Position numbers and translations under genes: made by a program | Shown: positions 44,314 through 54,887 of the stretch, one piece after another | How the letters are laid out: each line of letters opens with the position of its first letter | How positions within the stretch are numbered: position 1 is the stretch's first letter | Notes under the pieces: model-generated | The model's database searches: none | Told to the model about the DNA's origin: nothing | The model's input: the letters and a program-made list of their open reading frames with translations, nothing else | Assembly (NCBI GenBank): GCA_039555135.1 | Contig: CP114179.1 | Coordinates: 3,968,001 to 4,032,000, forward strand | From: Phycisphaeraceae bacterium D3-23 | Lineage (GTDB): Bacteria; Planctomycetota; Phycisphaerae; Phycisphaerales; Phycisphaeraceae | Reading direction: 5' to 3' | Length of the DNA stretch: 64,000 bases

Positions 44314-45057
44314 AGCTTCCCACACCCCCATCTCGACGAGTTGTTTCTCCGCCTGCTCCGCCCAGCCGCGGTTGGCCAGCGGGCTCGCGGGGCTGGGGTG
44401 CAGGACCCGGCCAAACGTCACGTCCATGTCGCCCAGGACACGCTTGGCCTGCTTCTCCGCGAAGGCCCCGACGCCGATGACCCACTGCGGCGACAGCGCT
44501 TCGACGACTTCGCGCAGGTGCGTATCGCACGCCGCTTCCAACGGCTCACGTTCCGCGGCCGGGAGTTTGTCGGGCGTGCGGTTCTTGCCGCCTTCCTCCA
44601 TGAAAACAAGCGGGCAGTAGTTCAAGATGAAATGCCCGCCGGCCCCTGAGTTCGTGCGATTGAAGAAGTCGTCTGCCTTGGGATAACGCTCTGCGAACAA
44701 CCCCCACAGCCGACGCCCCGACACCTCCGACCGGGTACACGCCAGCCCCTCGACCGGCCGCTTGGGATGCTCGTTCATCGGCTTACCGATCGGCGCGTCC
44801 AGTTGCAAGTAGTCCCGCACCGCCGCGACCTCACCGAATGGCGCGCCGGTCTGCGCCATGCCCCAGGGCCCGGGGTTCATGCCGAGCAGCACGATGCGCT
44901 TGGTCGAGTCGCCGTACTGCCGGACGTACTGCTCGTGCATCGCGAAGGCGTAGTCGTAGGGGTTGTAGACATGCGTGACGGGCTCGGCGAAGCGCAGGGT
45001 GTCGAGCGTCTTGCTGAGCGTCTTCGCGGCGGTGAGGATCGTGTCTGCGGTGGGCAT
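44308..45057 (-). CDS. SMUG1-like uracil-DNA glycosylase
   Basis: The enzyme removes uracil and related lesions from DNA. The SMUG signature GMNPGPWGMAQTGAPFGE (about residues 59-76, first active-site motif with Asn) and HPSPASPLANRGW (second motif with His) are clear. Length 249 fits. TATCCT ends 6 bases before ATG 45057. The last Val and the stop are encoded by a palindromic repeat, so the C-terminus was probably altered by its insertion. Confidence 0.9.
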   Translation of the reverse strand: MPTADTILTAAKTLSKTLDTLRFAEPVTHVYNPYDYAFAMHEQYVRQYGDSTKRIVLLGMNPGPWGMAQTGAPFGEVAAVRDYLQLDAPIGKPMNEHPKRPVEGLACTRSEVSGRRLWGLFAERYPKADDFFNRTNSGAGGHFILNYCPLVFMEEGGKNRTPDKLPAAEREPLEAACDTHLREVVEALSPQWVIGVGAFAEKQAKRVLGDMDVTFGRVLHPSPASPLANRGWAEQAEKQLVEMGVWEAV

Positions 45058-45063
45058 GGGCTA

Positions 45064-45069
45064 AGGATA
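45064..45069 (-). promoter_or_regulatory. -10 element of the SMUG-like gene, leaderless type
   Basis: TATCCT on the minus strand lies 6 bases before ATG 45057. Confidence 0.45.
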
Positions 45070-45091
45070 CAACGGTGGTGTCATGATGAAA

Positions 45092-45120
45092 GAAGCCCAC
45101 GCTCATCGAGCGTGGGCTTC
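45092..45120. terminator. GAAGCCCAC-family hairpin downstream of gap
   Basis: GAAGCCCACGCTC and GAGCGTGGGCTTC pair perfectly (13 bp) around ATC, 30 bases after the gap stop. A likely terminator of gap. Confidence 0.7.
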
Positions 45121-45149
45121 GGGTTTACTTCGGTGGATGAATGCCGGGG

Positions 45150-47695
<2,546 letters not shown>

Positions 47696-47708
47696 GTTGG
47701 ACGATCCG

Positions 47709-47728
47709 CGGCTTCGCGGACTGAGCCC
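47709..47728. repeat. CTGAGTCCGCGAAG palindrome, copy 3, xseA-xseB gap
   Basis: Reverse complement reads GGGCTCAGTCCGCGAAGCCG. It lies between xseA and the -10-like TATAAA of xseB. Confidence 0.55.
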
Positions 47729-47734
47729 TCGGCG

Positions 47735-47740
47735 TATAAA
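47735..47740 (+). promoter_or_regulatory. -10 element of xseB, leaderless type
   Basis: TATAAA lies 5 bases before ATG 47746 and 8 before the in-frame ATG 47749, so either start fits a leaderless transcript. Confidence 0.4.
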
Positions 47741-47745
47741 CTTCC

Positions 47746-47991
47746 ATGATGCCTGATGAAACCGCCGATACCCCGGATGTCGCCGCCGCGTCGCTCTCGT
47801 TTGAGCAGGCGATCGAGAAGCTGGAGACGATGATCGACGCGATCGAGTCCGGCGAGGTCGGTCTTGAAGACGCGATCGCCCGGTACGAGCAGGGGCAGCA
47901 GTTGGTGAAGCGCTGCCGATCGATTTTGGACAAGGCCGAGCAGCGGATCACGGAACTTGCCCCTGCCGCCGAGGGGGAAGATGCACAGTAG
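47746..47991 (+). CDS. xseB: Exodeoxyribonuclease VII small subunit
   Basis: The 81-residue helical subunit of exonuclease VII. The core LSFEQAIEKLETMIDAIESG, then EVGLEDAIARYEQGQQLVKR, matches the family almost throughout. It follows xseA on the same strand but has its own -10-like TATAAA, so it may be transcribed independently. The start is ATG 47746 or 47749. Confidence 0.94.
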   Translation: MMPDETADTPDVAAASLSFEQAIEKLETMIDAIESGEVGLEDAIARYEQGQQLVKRCRSILDKAEQRITELAPAAEGEDAQ

Positions 47992-48025
47992 CTTGGCCGA
48001 CACGGACGTAGACGAGTAACCGCGT

Positions 48026-49525
48026 ATGAACCCGGACTGGGTCTGGCTGATCTTTGTGACGGCGATGGGGGGCTGCGTAGGCAGCTTCCTGAACGTAGTG
48101 ATCTACCGCCTGCCGGCCGGCATGAGCGTGGTGTCCCCGCCGTCGCGATGCCCGAGTTGTGAACAGAAGCTCGCGTGGTACGACAACGTGCCGGTGCTGG
48201 GCTGGCTCTGGCTGCGCGGCAAATGCCGGACGTGCAAGAACCCCATCAGCATCCAGTACCCGATCGTCGAGGCGTTGGTTGCGCTGATGTTTGGCGGGAC
48301 GTACGTGCTGCTGTTCATGACCGACCTGCGCGCACCGTTTGTTGACTCGGCGTATGGCCAGCCGCTCGGGGTGACGCATGCCTGGCCGATCGGGCTGGTC
48401 TGGCTCACGCTGCTCGCGGGGCTGTTCGCCGCGACGGTGATCGATGCGCGGTACTACATCATCCCGCTCGAAATCCCGTGGGTCATCTCGGCCATCGCGG
48501 TCGTAGTGCTGCCTGTGGGGGCCTGGCTGTCCCCGGGCCTCGTGGACTTCGCGGGCAGCAAGCTCGAACACGAGCCCTTCCTCCCCTTCGTCGGCCACAC
48601 CGGCGCGATGGTCGCCTTCGGCGGCGCGGCGGGGCTCGCGCTCGCGCTGCTGCTGCGATGCCTCGGCGTCGTGCCCGACAGCTTCGAGGGCGAAGACGAC
48701 TTTGATATCGAGACCGACCCCCCGGAAGATGACGCCGGCCCGACACTAACTCGGCTGCAGAGCTTCGTCGTCTGGCTCGCTCCGGCCGGGTTCGTCCTGG
48801 GCATCGGGCTTAACGCCTATCTGCAGATCGGCGCGGGCAAGCTGCCCGGGCTGCTGCACATCGTCGCCGGCGGTGTCGTGGGCTACCTTGCGGTGCGCGT
48901 GCTTGTCCTTGCCTTGCAGTTCAGTGTCCTCGAACACGACGTGACAGAAAACGCCACGGACCTCGAAGACGAGGAAGACGACGTCCCGCCGCTCAAGCAC
49001 CCCCGGCTTGTCGTCCTTAAAGAGTGCTTCTTCATCGGCTTCCCGCTGCTGGGCATGCTCGTGGGCCACTACCTCGCCCGGCATGTCTGGACCGAGCCGA
49101 TCTCCGACGCCGGGTGGTACGGCACGCTCGGCGGGGTCGTCCTGGGCTTCCTCGTCGGCGGGGGCGTGATCTGGGCGATCCGCATCCTCGGCACGTTCGC
49201 GTTCGGCAAAGAAGCGATGGGCATGGGCGATATCCACCTGCTCGCCGCGATCGGCGCGGTCATCGGCTGGTGGGAGTCGGTCTTCCTGTGCATCTTCGTC
49301 GCGCCATTCCTGGGGCTCGCCGTCGTCTTGATGACACTCGACATGGCCGGCGTGGTGAAAAAGCCCAGCCGACAGATCCCGTATGGGCCATACCTCGCGG
49401 GGGCGGCGGTGCTGATCCTGCTGCTGGGGATGGGCCGAGTGGACTTGTTTGGCATCCTCCAGTCCTTCCAGCCACTGCCCGCCGGGGCGGGGCATGGACC
49501 GGCCGCGCCACTTTTTGTACCTTAG
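48026..49525 (+). CDS. Type IV prepilin peptidase (A24 family), extended
   Basis: The enzyme cuts and methylates prepilins. The N-terminal methyltransferase-like domain has CVGSFLNVVIYRLP and the CPSC...CRTC zinc ligands (about residues 49-76); catalytic Asp motifs are expected at FAATVIDARYYIIP and GMGDIHLLAAIGA (GxGD). An insert of roughly 200 residues with an acidic stretch (EGEDDFDIETDPPEDD) and extra helices separates the two Asp regions. At 499 residues it is nearly twice the usual 250-290. A prepilin gene lies 2.7 kb downstream. Confidence 0.9.
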   Translation: MNPDWVWLIFVTAMGGCVGSFLNVVIYRLPAGMSVVSPPSRCPSCEQKLAWYDNVPVLGWLWLRGKCRTCKNPISIQYPIVEALVALMFGGTYVLLFMTDLRAPFVDSAYGQPLGVTHAWPIGLVWLTLLAGLFAATVIDARYYIIPLEIPWVISAIAVVVLPVGAWLSPGLVDFAGSKLEHEPFLPFVGHTGAMVAFGGAAGLALALLLRCLGVVPDSFEGEDDFDIETDPPEDDAGPTLTRLQSFVVWLAPAGFVLGIGLNAYLQIGAGKLPGLLHIVAGGVVGYLAVRVLVLALQFSVLEHDVTENATDLEDEEDDVPPLKHPRLVVLKECFFIGFPLLGMLVGHYLARHVWTEPISDAGWYGTLGGVVLGFLVGGGVIWAIRILGTFAFGKEAMGMGDIHLLAAIGAVIGWWESVFLCIFVAPFLGLAVVLMTLDMAGVVKKPSRQIPYGPYLAGAAVLILLLGMGRVDLFGILQSFQPLPAGAGHGPAAPLFVP

Positions 49526-49593
49526 TGGCTTGGAGACTCGAAAAGCCCCACCGAACACGGCGGAGCCGTACCCCCCTGCGAAAGGATTTTGCG

Positions 49594-50274
49594 ATGTCGG
49601 TGACCCGAACCCTGCCCCTCTTCCTGCTGTTGTCCGTCGTCATATTCGCGACGGGCTGCCAGCGTCCGCTCGAAGAACGCAATGCGCTGTTCGACCAAAA
49701 TGTCGAGGCCCAGGACGAGATCGATCGTCTGCGGCTGGCGAACGACCGCCTGGAGATGGATTACAGCGCGCTGATGGCGGACAACAACAACCTCCGCAAC
49801 GAGAACAGCCGGCTGCTCGCCCAGCAGGGCCAGAACACCGGGGGCGGTGTCGAGGGCGGCGCGAACCAGGGCGCGAGCACGGGCTTTGAGGATGTGCCCA
49901 ACGTGCAGATCGAGCGTACGGAGATGCAGATCGCCGTGCGTGTGCCGGGCGATGTGCTGTTTGCCTCGGGTGAGGCGGAGCTCAAGGCCTCGTCGCAGCG
50001 CACGCTCAACGAGATCGCCGACATCCTCGAAGCGCAGTACCCCAACAACACGCTGCGGATCGAGGGCTACACCGACTCAGACCCGATCGTCCGCTCCGGC
50101 TGGGCGGACAACCTCGAGCTCTCGCTCGAACGCGCCGCGTCCGTCCACCGCTACCTCGCCCAGCGCGGGATCAGCGACGAGCGCATGTACGCCGCCGGCT
50201 TCGGCGATGCCCGGCCCCGCGCGAACAAGCCCGCGAGCCGACGCGTCGAGATTGTCGTCGTGCTTCAAGAGTAG
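49594..50274 (+). CDS. OmpA-family lipoprotein
   Basis: A lipoprotein signal with lipobox FATGC (Cys at about residue 22), then a coiled coil (EAQDEIDRLRLANDRLEMDY), a Gly-rich linker and an OmpA-like peptidoglycan-binding domain (residues about 115-225) with LRIEGYTDSD and RAASVHRYLAQRGI. AAAGGA lies upstream of ATG 49594. It resembles Pal/MotB-type wall anchors. Length 226. Confidence 0.9.
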   Translation: MSVTRTLPLFLLLSVVIFATGCQRPLEERNALFDQNVEAQDEIDRLRLANDRLEMDYSALMADNNNLRNENSRLLAQQGQNTGGGVEGGANQGASTGFEDVPNVQIERTEMQIAVRVPGDVLFASGEAELKASSQRTLNEIADILEAQYPNNTLRIEGYTDSDPIVRSGWADNLELSLERAASVHRYLAQRGISDERMYAAGFGDARPRANKPASRRVEIVVVLQE

Positions 50275-50304
50275 AACACCGTCTCAATCAACCAACCCCC
50301 AACG

Positions 50305-50335
50305 CGGACTGGTCGCTACAGCAACCAGTCCGTTT
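50305..50335 (+). terminator. Terminator hairpin of the OmpA lipoprotein gene
   Basis: CGGACTGGT pairs with ACCAGTCCG (9 bp, 10-base loop), then TTTCACTTT follows. Confidence 0.7.
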
Positions 50336-50365
50336 CACTTTGAATCTTGGACCAGTCCACACCCC

Positions 50366-51004
50366 ATGATCGGCATCCTTGACTACGGCATGGGCAACCT
50401 CCGCTCGGTGCAGAAAGCGCTCGAGCGCATCGGCGCGGACGCAAGCATCGTTTCGGATGTCGATGCGATTCAGTCGTGCGATCGGCTTGTCCTACCAGGC
50501 GTCGGCGCGTTCAGCGATGGCATGCAGCACCTGCGCGGCGCAGGATTTGTTGAGCCCATCCGCGACTACCTCGTCACGGGTCGGCCCGTGCTTGGCATCT
50601 GCCTGGGCTTGCAGCTCCTCTTCGATTCCTCCGCAGAAGGCGCAGCCGACGCCAGCCAACCCGTCCAAGGCCTGGGCGTCCTGCCCGGCGTCGTCCAGCG
50701 CTTCCACGAAGACCAGGGCCCCGACCAGCCCCGGCTCAAGGTCCCGCACATGGGCTGGAACAGCATCGACTTCGCGCCCAACTGCCCGCTGTTTCACGGG
50801 CTCTGCCCCGGCGACCACGTGTACTTCGTCCACGCCTACCACTGCCGACCCAGCGACCCCGCGCACGTCGCCGCGACCACCACCTACGGCCAGCCGGTCT
50901 GTGCCGCCGTCCATCGCGACAACCTTTGGGCGACCCAGTTCCACCCCGAAAAGTCCCAACACGTCGGGCTCACCATCCTCAACAACTTTGCGTCCACCAC
51001 ATGA
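50366..51004 (+). CDS. hisH: Imidazole glycerol phosphate synthase, glutaminase subunit HisH
   Basis: HisH supplies ammonia to HisF in histidine synthesis. The class I amidotransferase motifs are LDYGMGNLRSV (5-15), LPGVGAFSDGM, the nucleophile in GRPVLGICLGLQLLF (Cys about 80) and QFHPEKSQHVG (His/Glu). ATG 50366, 212 residues. The last four bases ATGA overlap the start of the phosphatase-like gene that follows. No other his gene is in the window. Confidence 0.95.
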   Translation: MIGILDYGMGNLRSVQKALERIGADASIVSDVDAIQSCDRLVLPGVGAFSDGMQHLRGAGFVEPIRDYLVTGRPVLGICLGLQLLFDSSAEGAADASQPVQGLGVLPGVVQRFHEDQGPDQPRLKVPHMGWNSIDFAPNCPLFHGLCPGDHVYFVHAYHCRPSDPAHVAATTTYGQPVCAAVHRDNLWATQFHPEKSQHVGLTILNNFASTT

Positions 51005-52110
51005 CTATGACCAAGCCACGCCACGACGACGCGATCGCGTTCCCGCTGCTTGCCGATCCTGCCCATTACCGACCTTGCCAGTGGGACCTCGCGGCTGATG
51101 ACGAGCGTCGCTCGTACTGGATCGGCCTGTTCCGCAGCCAGTTCGAGTCGCTGCTCCAACACGCGGCCGATGTGCTCGCAGACGAAGGCATCCACCCGGG
51201 CGAACCCACAAAGCGGGCACGCGCCGAGTTCACCGCCTACCTCGATCGCGTCACCGAAGTGCCCGCCGCATTTGGCCCGCTCAACGTGCTGACGATCTGT
51301 CAGCGCCGCGAAGAGGTCCTCCGGGCGCACGGCATCGCGGACCCGTACCGGCTGATCAAGCAGCAGGAAAACGAACGCGCGATGCGGGGCCTGCCCGGGC
51401 TGCTTGCCCAGCTCGATGCCATGCCGCACACCGAGCGACACACGGCCATCATCGAAGGTGTCTTCGCGGGCAACATCTTTGATATGGGCGCGGCCGAGAC
51501 ACTGAAACTCTACGCCGCGGGCAACGTGGATTTCGCGACGGTCCGCGCCAAGCTCAAGCCCCGGCCCTGGCGGTTCGATGCGCTCGACGCGTGGCACGAT
51601 CGCATGGCCGACGCCGCGAACGACAGCCCGTACCGCGCGGCCGTGTTGTTCGTCGATAACGCCGGCCCAGACGTCGTGCTGGGCATGCTGCCTCTCGCGC
51701 GGGAGATGGTCAAGATGGGCACAACGGTCGTCCTTACCGCAAACACCGAGCCGTCGCTGAACGACGTGACACACGACGAGCTGACGCTGCTGGTTGCGCA
51801 GGCCGGCGAGTCCGACCCGGTGATCGCGGCAGCCCTGGCCGACGGGGCGCTCCGCCTGGTGGCGTCGGGCAACTGGGCCCCGCTGATCGACATGAAGCGG
51901 GTGTCGCCCGCGCTGGCCGCCGAGGCGGCCGCGCTGCCGGTGGACCTCGTGGTGCTGGAGGGTATGGGCCGGTCGATCGAGAGCAACTTCGACTCGGCAT
52001 TCACCTGCGATGTGCTCCGGCTCGCCATGATTAAGGACGCGGGCGTCGCGCAAGCGATCGACGCCGAGCCCTTCGACCTCGTGATGCGGTTCGACCCCAG
52101 ATCGGGGTAA
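51001..52110 (+). CDS. DUF89/ARMT1-like damage-control phosphatase
   Basis: The protein fits the metal-dependent DUF89 phosphatase family (like the C-terminal domain of human PANK4), which removes damaged phospho-metabolites. Signatures: FVDNAGPDVVLGMLPLAREM (about residues 220-239), TANTEPSLNDVT and LEGMGRSIESNFDSAF. ATG 51001 overlaps the hisH stop, so translation is coupled; an alternative ATG lies at 51007. Length 369. The substrate is unknown. Confidence 0.85.
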   Translation: MTMTKPRHDDAIAFPLLADPAHYRPCQWDLAADDERRSYWIGLFRSQFESLLQHAADVLADEGIHPGEPTKRARAEFTAYLDRVTEVPAAFGPLNVLTICQRREEVLRAHGIADPYRLIKQQENERAMRGLPGLLAQLDAMPHTERHTAIIEGVFAGNIFDMGAAETLKLYAAGNVDFATVRAKLKPRPWRFDALDAWHDRMADAANDSPYRAAVLFVDNAGPDVVLGMLPLAREMVKMGTTVVLTANTEPSLNDVTHDELTLLVAQAGESDPVIAAALADGALRLVASGNWAPLIDMKRVSPALAAEAAALPVDLVVLEGMGRSIESNFDSAFTCDVLRLAMIKDAGVAQAIDAEPFDLVMRFDPRSG

Positions 52111-52187
52111 ATCGCGATTGCCTGCAACCAATCAGCCGACTCGGGCGTATCAACCGGGGAGACCCAACCCCAACCCGTCCACCCGAT

Positions 52188-52784
52188 ATGCCCATCAACA
52201 CCCCCCCCCAAAAAACGCGCTCCGCAGGATTCACGCTCATCGAGCTGCTGGTCGTGATCTCGATCATCGGCATCATGATCGGCTTGCTGCTCCCGGCCCT
52301 GGCCAACATCCGCCAGGACACGCGGAAAGTCACTTGCGCGTCCAACATGCGCCAGATCGGGCTCGCGTTTGAGGCGTACAAGGTCGACAACAAAGAGATC
52401 ATGCCCATCGCCCGTTACATGCCGCCGCCGCTGCTGAGTGCGGACACGGACCCGCCGCTTCATGTCGCGCTGGAAGACCAGCTCCCGCTTGACGGCAATG
52501 GCACCAACGCGGTCTGGAAATGCCCGGACGATGACATCATCTTCGACCTCTCGGGATCGAGCTACGACTATATCTCGGCGGTCGGGGGCCAGCGTCTCAA
52601 CGATTTTTTCTTGATCCGCATGGGTATGATCGATGAGAGCCAGATGGTGATCAGCCGGGACTTCGACAACGCCAGTGTCGATCTCGAAGATGGGGAAGAA
52701 CAGCTCGACCTGCCCGCGCGGCACCTCCGCCGCAACAACCTATGGGGCGATGGACACGTGGGCGTGGTCAATCTCGACGGGTAA
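52188..52784 (+). CDS. Prepilin-type N-terminal cleavage protein (pseudopilin)
   Basis: The type III signal GFTLIELLVVISIIG (residues 14-28) is the cleavage site for prepilin peptidase and is followed by a helix rich in Leu and Ile. The C-terminal domain (about 140 residues) includes GDGHVGVVNLDG, similar to the H-X9-DG tail of planctomycete pseudopilins. It is a type II secretion or type IV pilus-like protein. A prepilin peptidase gene lies 2.7 kb upstream. Confidence 0.9.
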   Translation: MPINTPPQKTRSAGFTLIELLVVISIIGIMIGLLLPALANIRQDTRKVTCASNMRQIGLAFEAYKVDNKEIMPIARYMPPPLLSADTDPPLHVALEDQLPLDGNGTNAVWKCPDDDIIFDLSGSSYDYISAVGGQRLNDFFLIRMGMIDESQMVISRDFDNASVDLEDGEEQLDLPARHLRRNNLWGDGHVGVVNLDG

Positions 52785-52833
52785 GCAGAATCTTTTCAAG
52801 AACGCACGGAACCTACCGTGATGGAGCAGACCG

Positions 52834-53457
52834 ATGGCGATGCATGTCGAAGAAGTCAAGCCGATCGAGACCCGGAAGAAGGTGCTGGCGGGTGTGATGG
52901 TGCTGCTCGCGGTCGCCGCGCTTGCCTGGGGCGGGTACAAGTTCTGGCTGGCGTTTTCCGATCCGGCGATGCCGCAGACCGTTGACGATGTCGAGGACCT
53001 GATGAACGACCCGCGTTACGCGGCGATGTCGCGGGACGAGCGCGAGCCGTACCAGGAGCACATGAACGAGATGTTCGGCGGCCTGAGCGAGGCAGATCGT
53101 CAGCGGCTGGGCGAGTTGGTGATGTCAAACGACACCGCGATGCGGGAGATGATCGACCAGGGGATGGACTTCATGCGTGGCATCCACAGGCCGCTGGCGG
53201 ATGCCGAGACCGAGCAGCAACGCGACGCGATTCTTGATGGCATGATCGCGATGATGGCCGGCATGGAGGCCCGGAACAACGGGCAGGCCAGACCGAGCGG
53301 CGACGAGATGTCCGAAGAGCAGCAGTCGCAGATGGAGCGTGGCATGAACATGGCCATGGACTCGGGCGATCCGCAGGGGATCGGCTACATGTCCGAGCTG
53401 TTCAAGCTGCTCAACAACCGCCGGCAGGAACGCGGCATGAGCCCGATGGGTGAGTAG
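52834..53457 (+). CDS. Hypothetical single-pass membrane protein with Met-rich C-terminus
   Basis: The 207-residue protein has an N-terminal helix (VLAGVMVLLAVAALAWGGYKF, key part residues 17-36) and then an acidic, Met-rich region (MIAMMAGMEARNNG, SQMERGMNMAMDSGD). No family is recognised. It follows the prepilin gene by 49 bases on the same strand and may share its role in a surface system. The ATG at 52834 has no strong ribosome-binding site. Confidence 0.65.
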   Translation: MAMHVEEVKPIETRKKVLAGVMVLLAVAALAWGGYKFWLAFSDPAMPQTVDDVEDLMNDPRYAAMSRDEREPYQEHMNEMFGGLSEADRQRLGELVMSNDTAMREMIDQGMDFMRGIHRPLADAETEQQRDAILDGMIAMMAGMEARNNGQARPSGDEMSEEQQSQMERGMNMAMDSGDPQGIGYMSELFKLLNNRRQERGMSPMGE

Positions 53458-53490
53458 CGAGCGGTTGTTGCTTGCGTAGCATTCGCCGCG

Positions 53491-54390
53491 TCAAGACGAC
53501 GTCTCCTGCTCAATCAACCCCAGCACCGCCTCGCGCAGCTTGCCCGTCACGACGCCCGGCCTGCCGTCCGCGATCGGCTTCTTCTCCACCGCCGTGACGG
53601 GTAGGACCCGCCAGTTCGCGTTGGTCAGGAACACCTCGTCGGCGTTCAGTAGATCTTCGACCGACAGCATCCTTCGCTCGACCGCGAGGCCGAGGGCCTG
53701 GGCGCGTTCGATCACGACGGCCCGGGTCGTGCCGGGCAGCACCGGGGCGGGCAGTGCGCCTTGCTCTTCCTCGCCGTGCGCGATCGGGGTGAGGAGGCGG
53801 CCGTCCTTGACAAGGAAGACATTGGAGACCGCGCCCGACGCGAGGTGGTTGGTGACGTTGAGCCAGAGGGTCTCCGAGCAGCCCGCCGCCGCGGCCTGGC
53901 GCAGCGAGCGCAGTCGGCCCCAGTAGCTGAGCGTCTTGTGCCCCGCCGTGACATCGAAGGGGTTCGCGCCTTGGCCGTAGATCGAGACCGTGACACCCTG
54001 CTCGAAGTAGGCCGGGTCGAACGCGGTCGGCTGGCTGGGCACGATCGCGACGGTCTGCCGGACCTGCGCCGCTGGTGTGCCGTCTTCCTGCTTGAGCATG
54101 GAGATCGTCCCGGCGGTGACGGTGAGGCGTAGGCGGGCGTGTTCGAGTTCGTTGGCTTCGAGGGTCTGCTGGACGGCGTCGGCGAGGGGTTGGGTCTGCA
54201 TGTCGGCGGCGAGGCCGAGTTCCCTTGCCGAGTTTTTCAGCCGATCGAGGTGGGTGTCGAGGCGAAACACCTTGCCGTGGTGGGCGGACATGGTCTCGAA
54301 GAGTCCGACGGCGTGCTGGAGCCCTGCGTCCTCGACGCTGACATGGGCCTGGTCGGCGGGCAGGATTTGGCCGTTGAGGTAGATTTTCAT
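53491..54390 (-). CDS. Class IV aminotransferase (branched-chain aminotransferase / ADC lyase family)
   Basis: A fold type IV PLP enzyme. Motifs: VEDAGLQHAVGLFETMSAHHG near the start, LRLTVTAG, the PLP Lys in AGHKTLSYWGRLRSL (about 147-161), SGAVSNVFLVKDG and LLNADEVFLTNA. Length 299 fits both IlvE and PabC. The sequence alone does not decide between branched-chain aminotransferase, D-amino acid aminotransferase or aminodeoxychorismate lyase. Confidence 0.88.
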   Translation of the reverse strand: MKIYLNGQILPADQAHVSVEDAGLQHAVGLFETMSAHHGKVFRLDTHLDRLKNSARELGLAADMQTQPLADAVQQTLEANELEHARLRLTVTAGTISMLKQEDGTPAAQVRQTVAIVPSQPTAFDPAYFEQGVTVSIYGQGANPFDVTAGHKTLSYWGRLRSLRQAAAAGCSETLWLNVTNHLASGAVSNVFLVKDGRLLTPIAHGEEEQGALPAPVLPGTTRAVVIERAQALGLAVERRMLSVEDLLNADEVFLTNANWRVLPVTAVEKKPIADGRPGVVTGKLREAVLGLIEQETSS

Positions 54391-54516
54391 AGTGGCTAGG
54401 GCCCAGGGCCTAGTAGTTAGGGTTGCAGGTTTGTAATGAGTTAGACTATACTACTCGGCTCGGTTGGACGAAGCCCGGCGTCTTCCCATCCACCCGAGTT
54501 CCACCCCCGTAACGCC

Positions 54517-54522
54517 TACGAT
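54517..54522 (+). promoter_or_regulatory. -10 element of rpmE, leaderless type
   Basis: TACGAT lies 8 bases before ATG 54531; no Shine-Dalgarno, which is notable for a ribosomal protein gene. Confidence 0.5.
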
Positions 54523-54530
54523 TGCCCGCC

Positions 54531-54794
54531 ATGAAAACCGATATCCACCCCAAGTACCAGACGGTCGTGTTCAAGGACGTGTCTGCGGACGTGTCGTTCC
54601 TCTCGAAGTCGACGATGTCGAGCAAGGAAACCGTGACCTGGGAAGACGGCAACGAGTACCCGCTGATCAAGGTGGACATCTCCTCGGAAAGCCACCCGTT
54701 CTACACCGGCAAGCAGAAGTTTGTCGATGCGGCCGGCCGGGTCGAGAAGTTCCAGAAGAAGTTCTCGGGCGGCTACTTCGACAAGAAGAAGTAG
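54531..54794 (+). CDS. rpmE2: 50S ribosomal protein L31, type B (zinc-free)
   Basis: The 87 residues [20 protein letters not shown], with [20 protein letters not shown] and [10 protein letters not shown], match type B L31. The CxxC zinc ligands of type A are absent. TACGAT 8 bases upstream suggests a leaderless mRNA. A terminator follows at 54811. prfA lies about 1.4 kb downstream, beyond the sulfatase. Confidence 0.95.
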   Translation: MKTDIHPKYQTVVFKDVSADVSFLSKSTMSSKETVTWEDGNEYPLIKVDISSESHPFYTGKQKFVDAAGRVEKFQKKFSGGYFDKKK

Positions 54795-54810
54795 CATCGC
54801 ACATCCTACC

Positions 54811-54842
54811 CAGCCGTACGGTCCTGATCGTGCGGCTGTTTT
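54811..54842 (+). terminator. Intrinsic terminator of rpmE
   Basis: CAGCCGTACG pairs with CGTGCGGCTG (one mismatch, 8-base loop) and is followed by TTTT. Confidence 0.75.
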
Positions 54843-54887
54843 GTGCGCGTCGCGGGGACGGGGGTTACGATCAGTTTGGAGCCGGCC

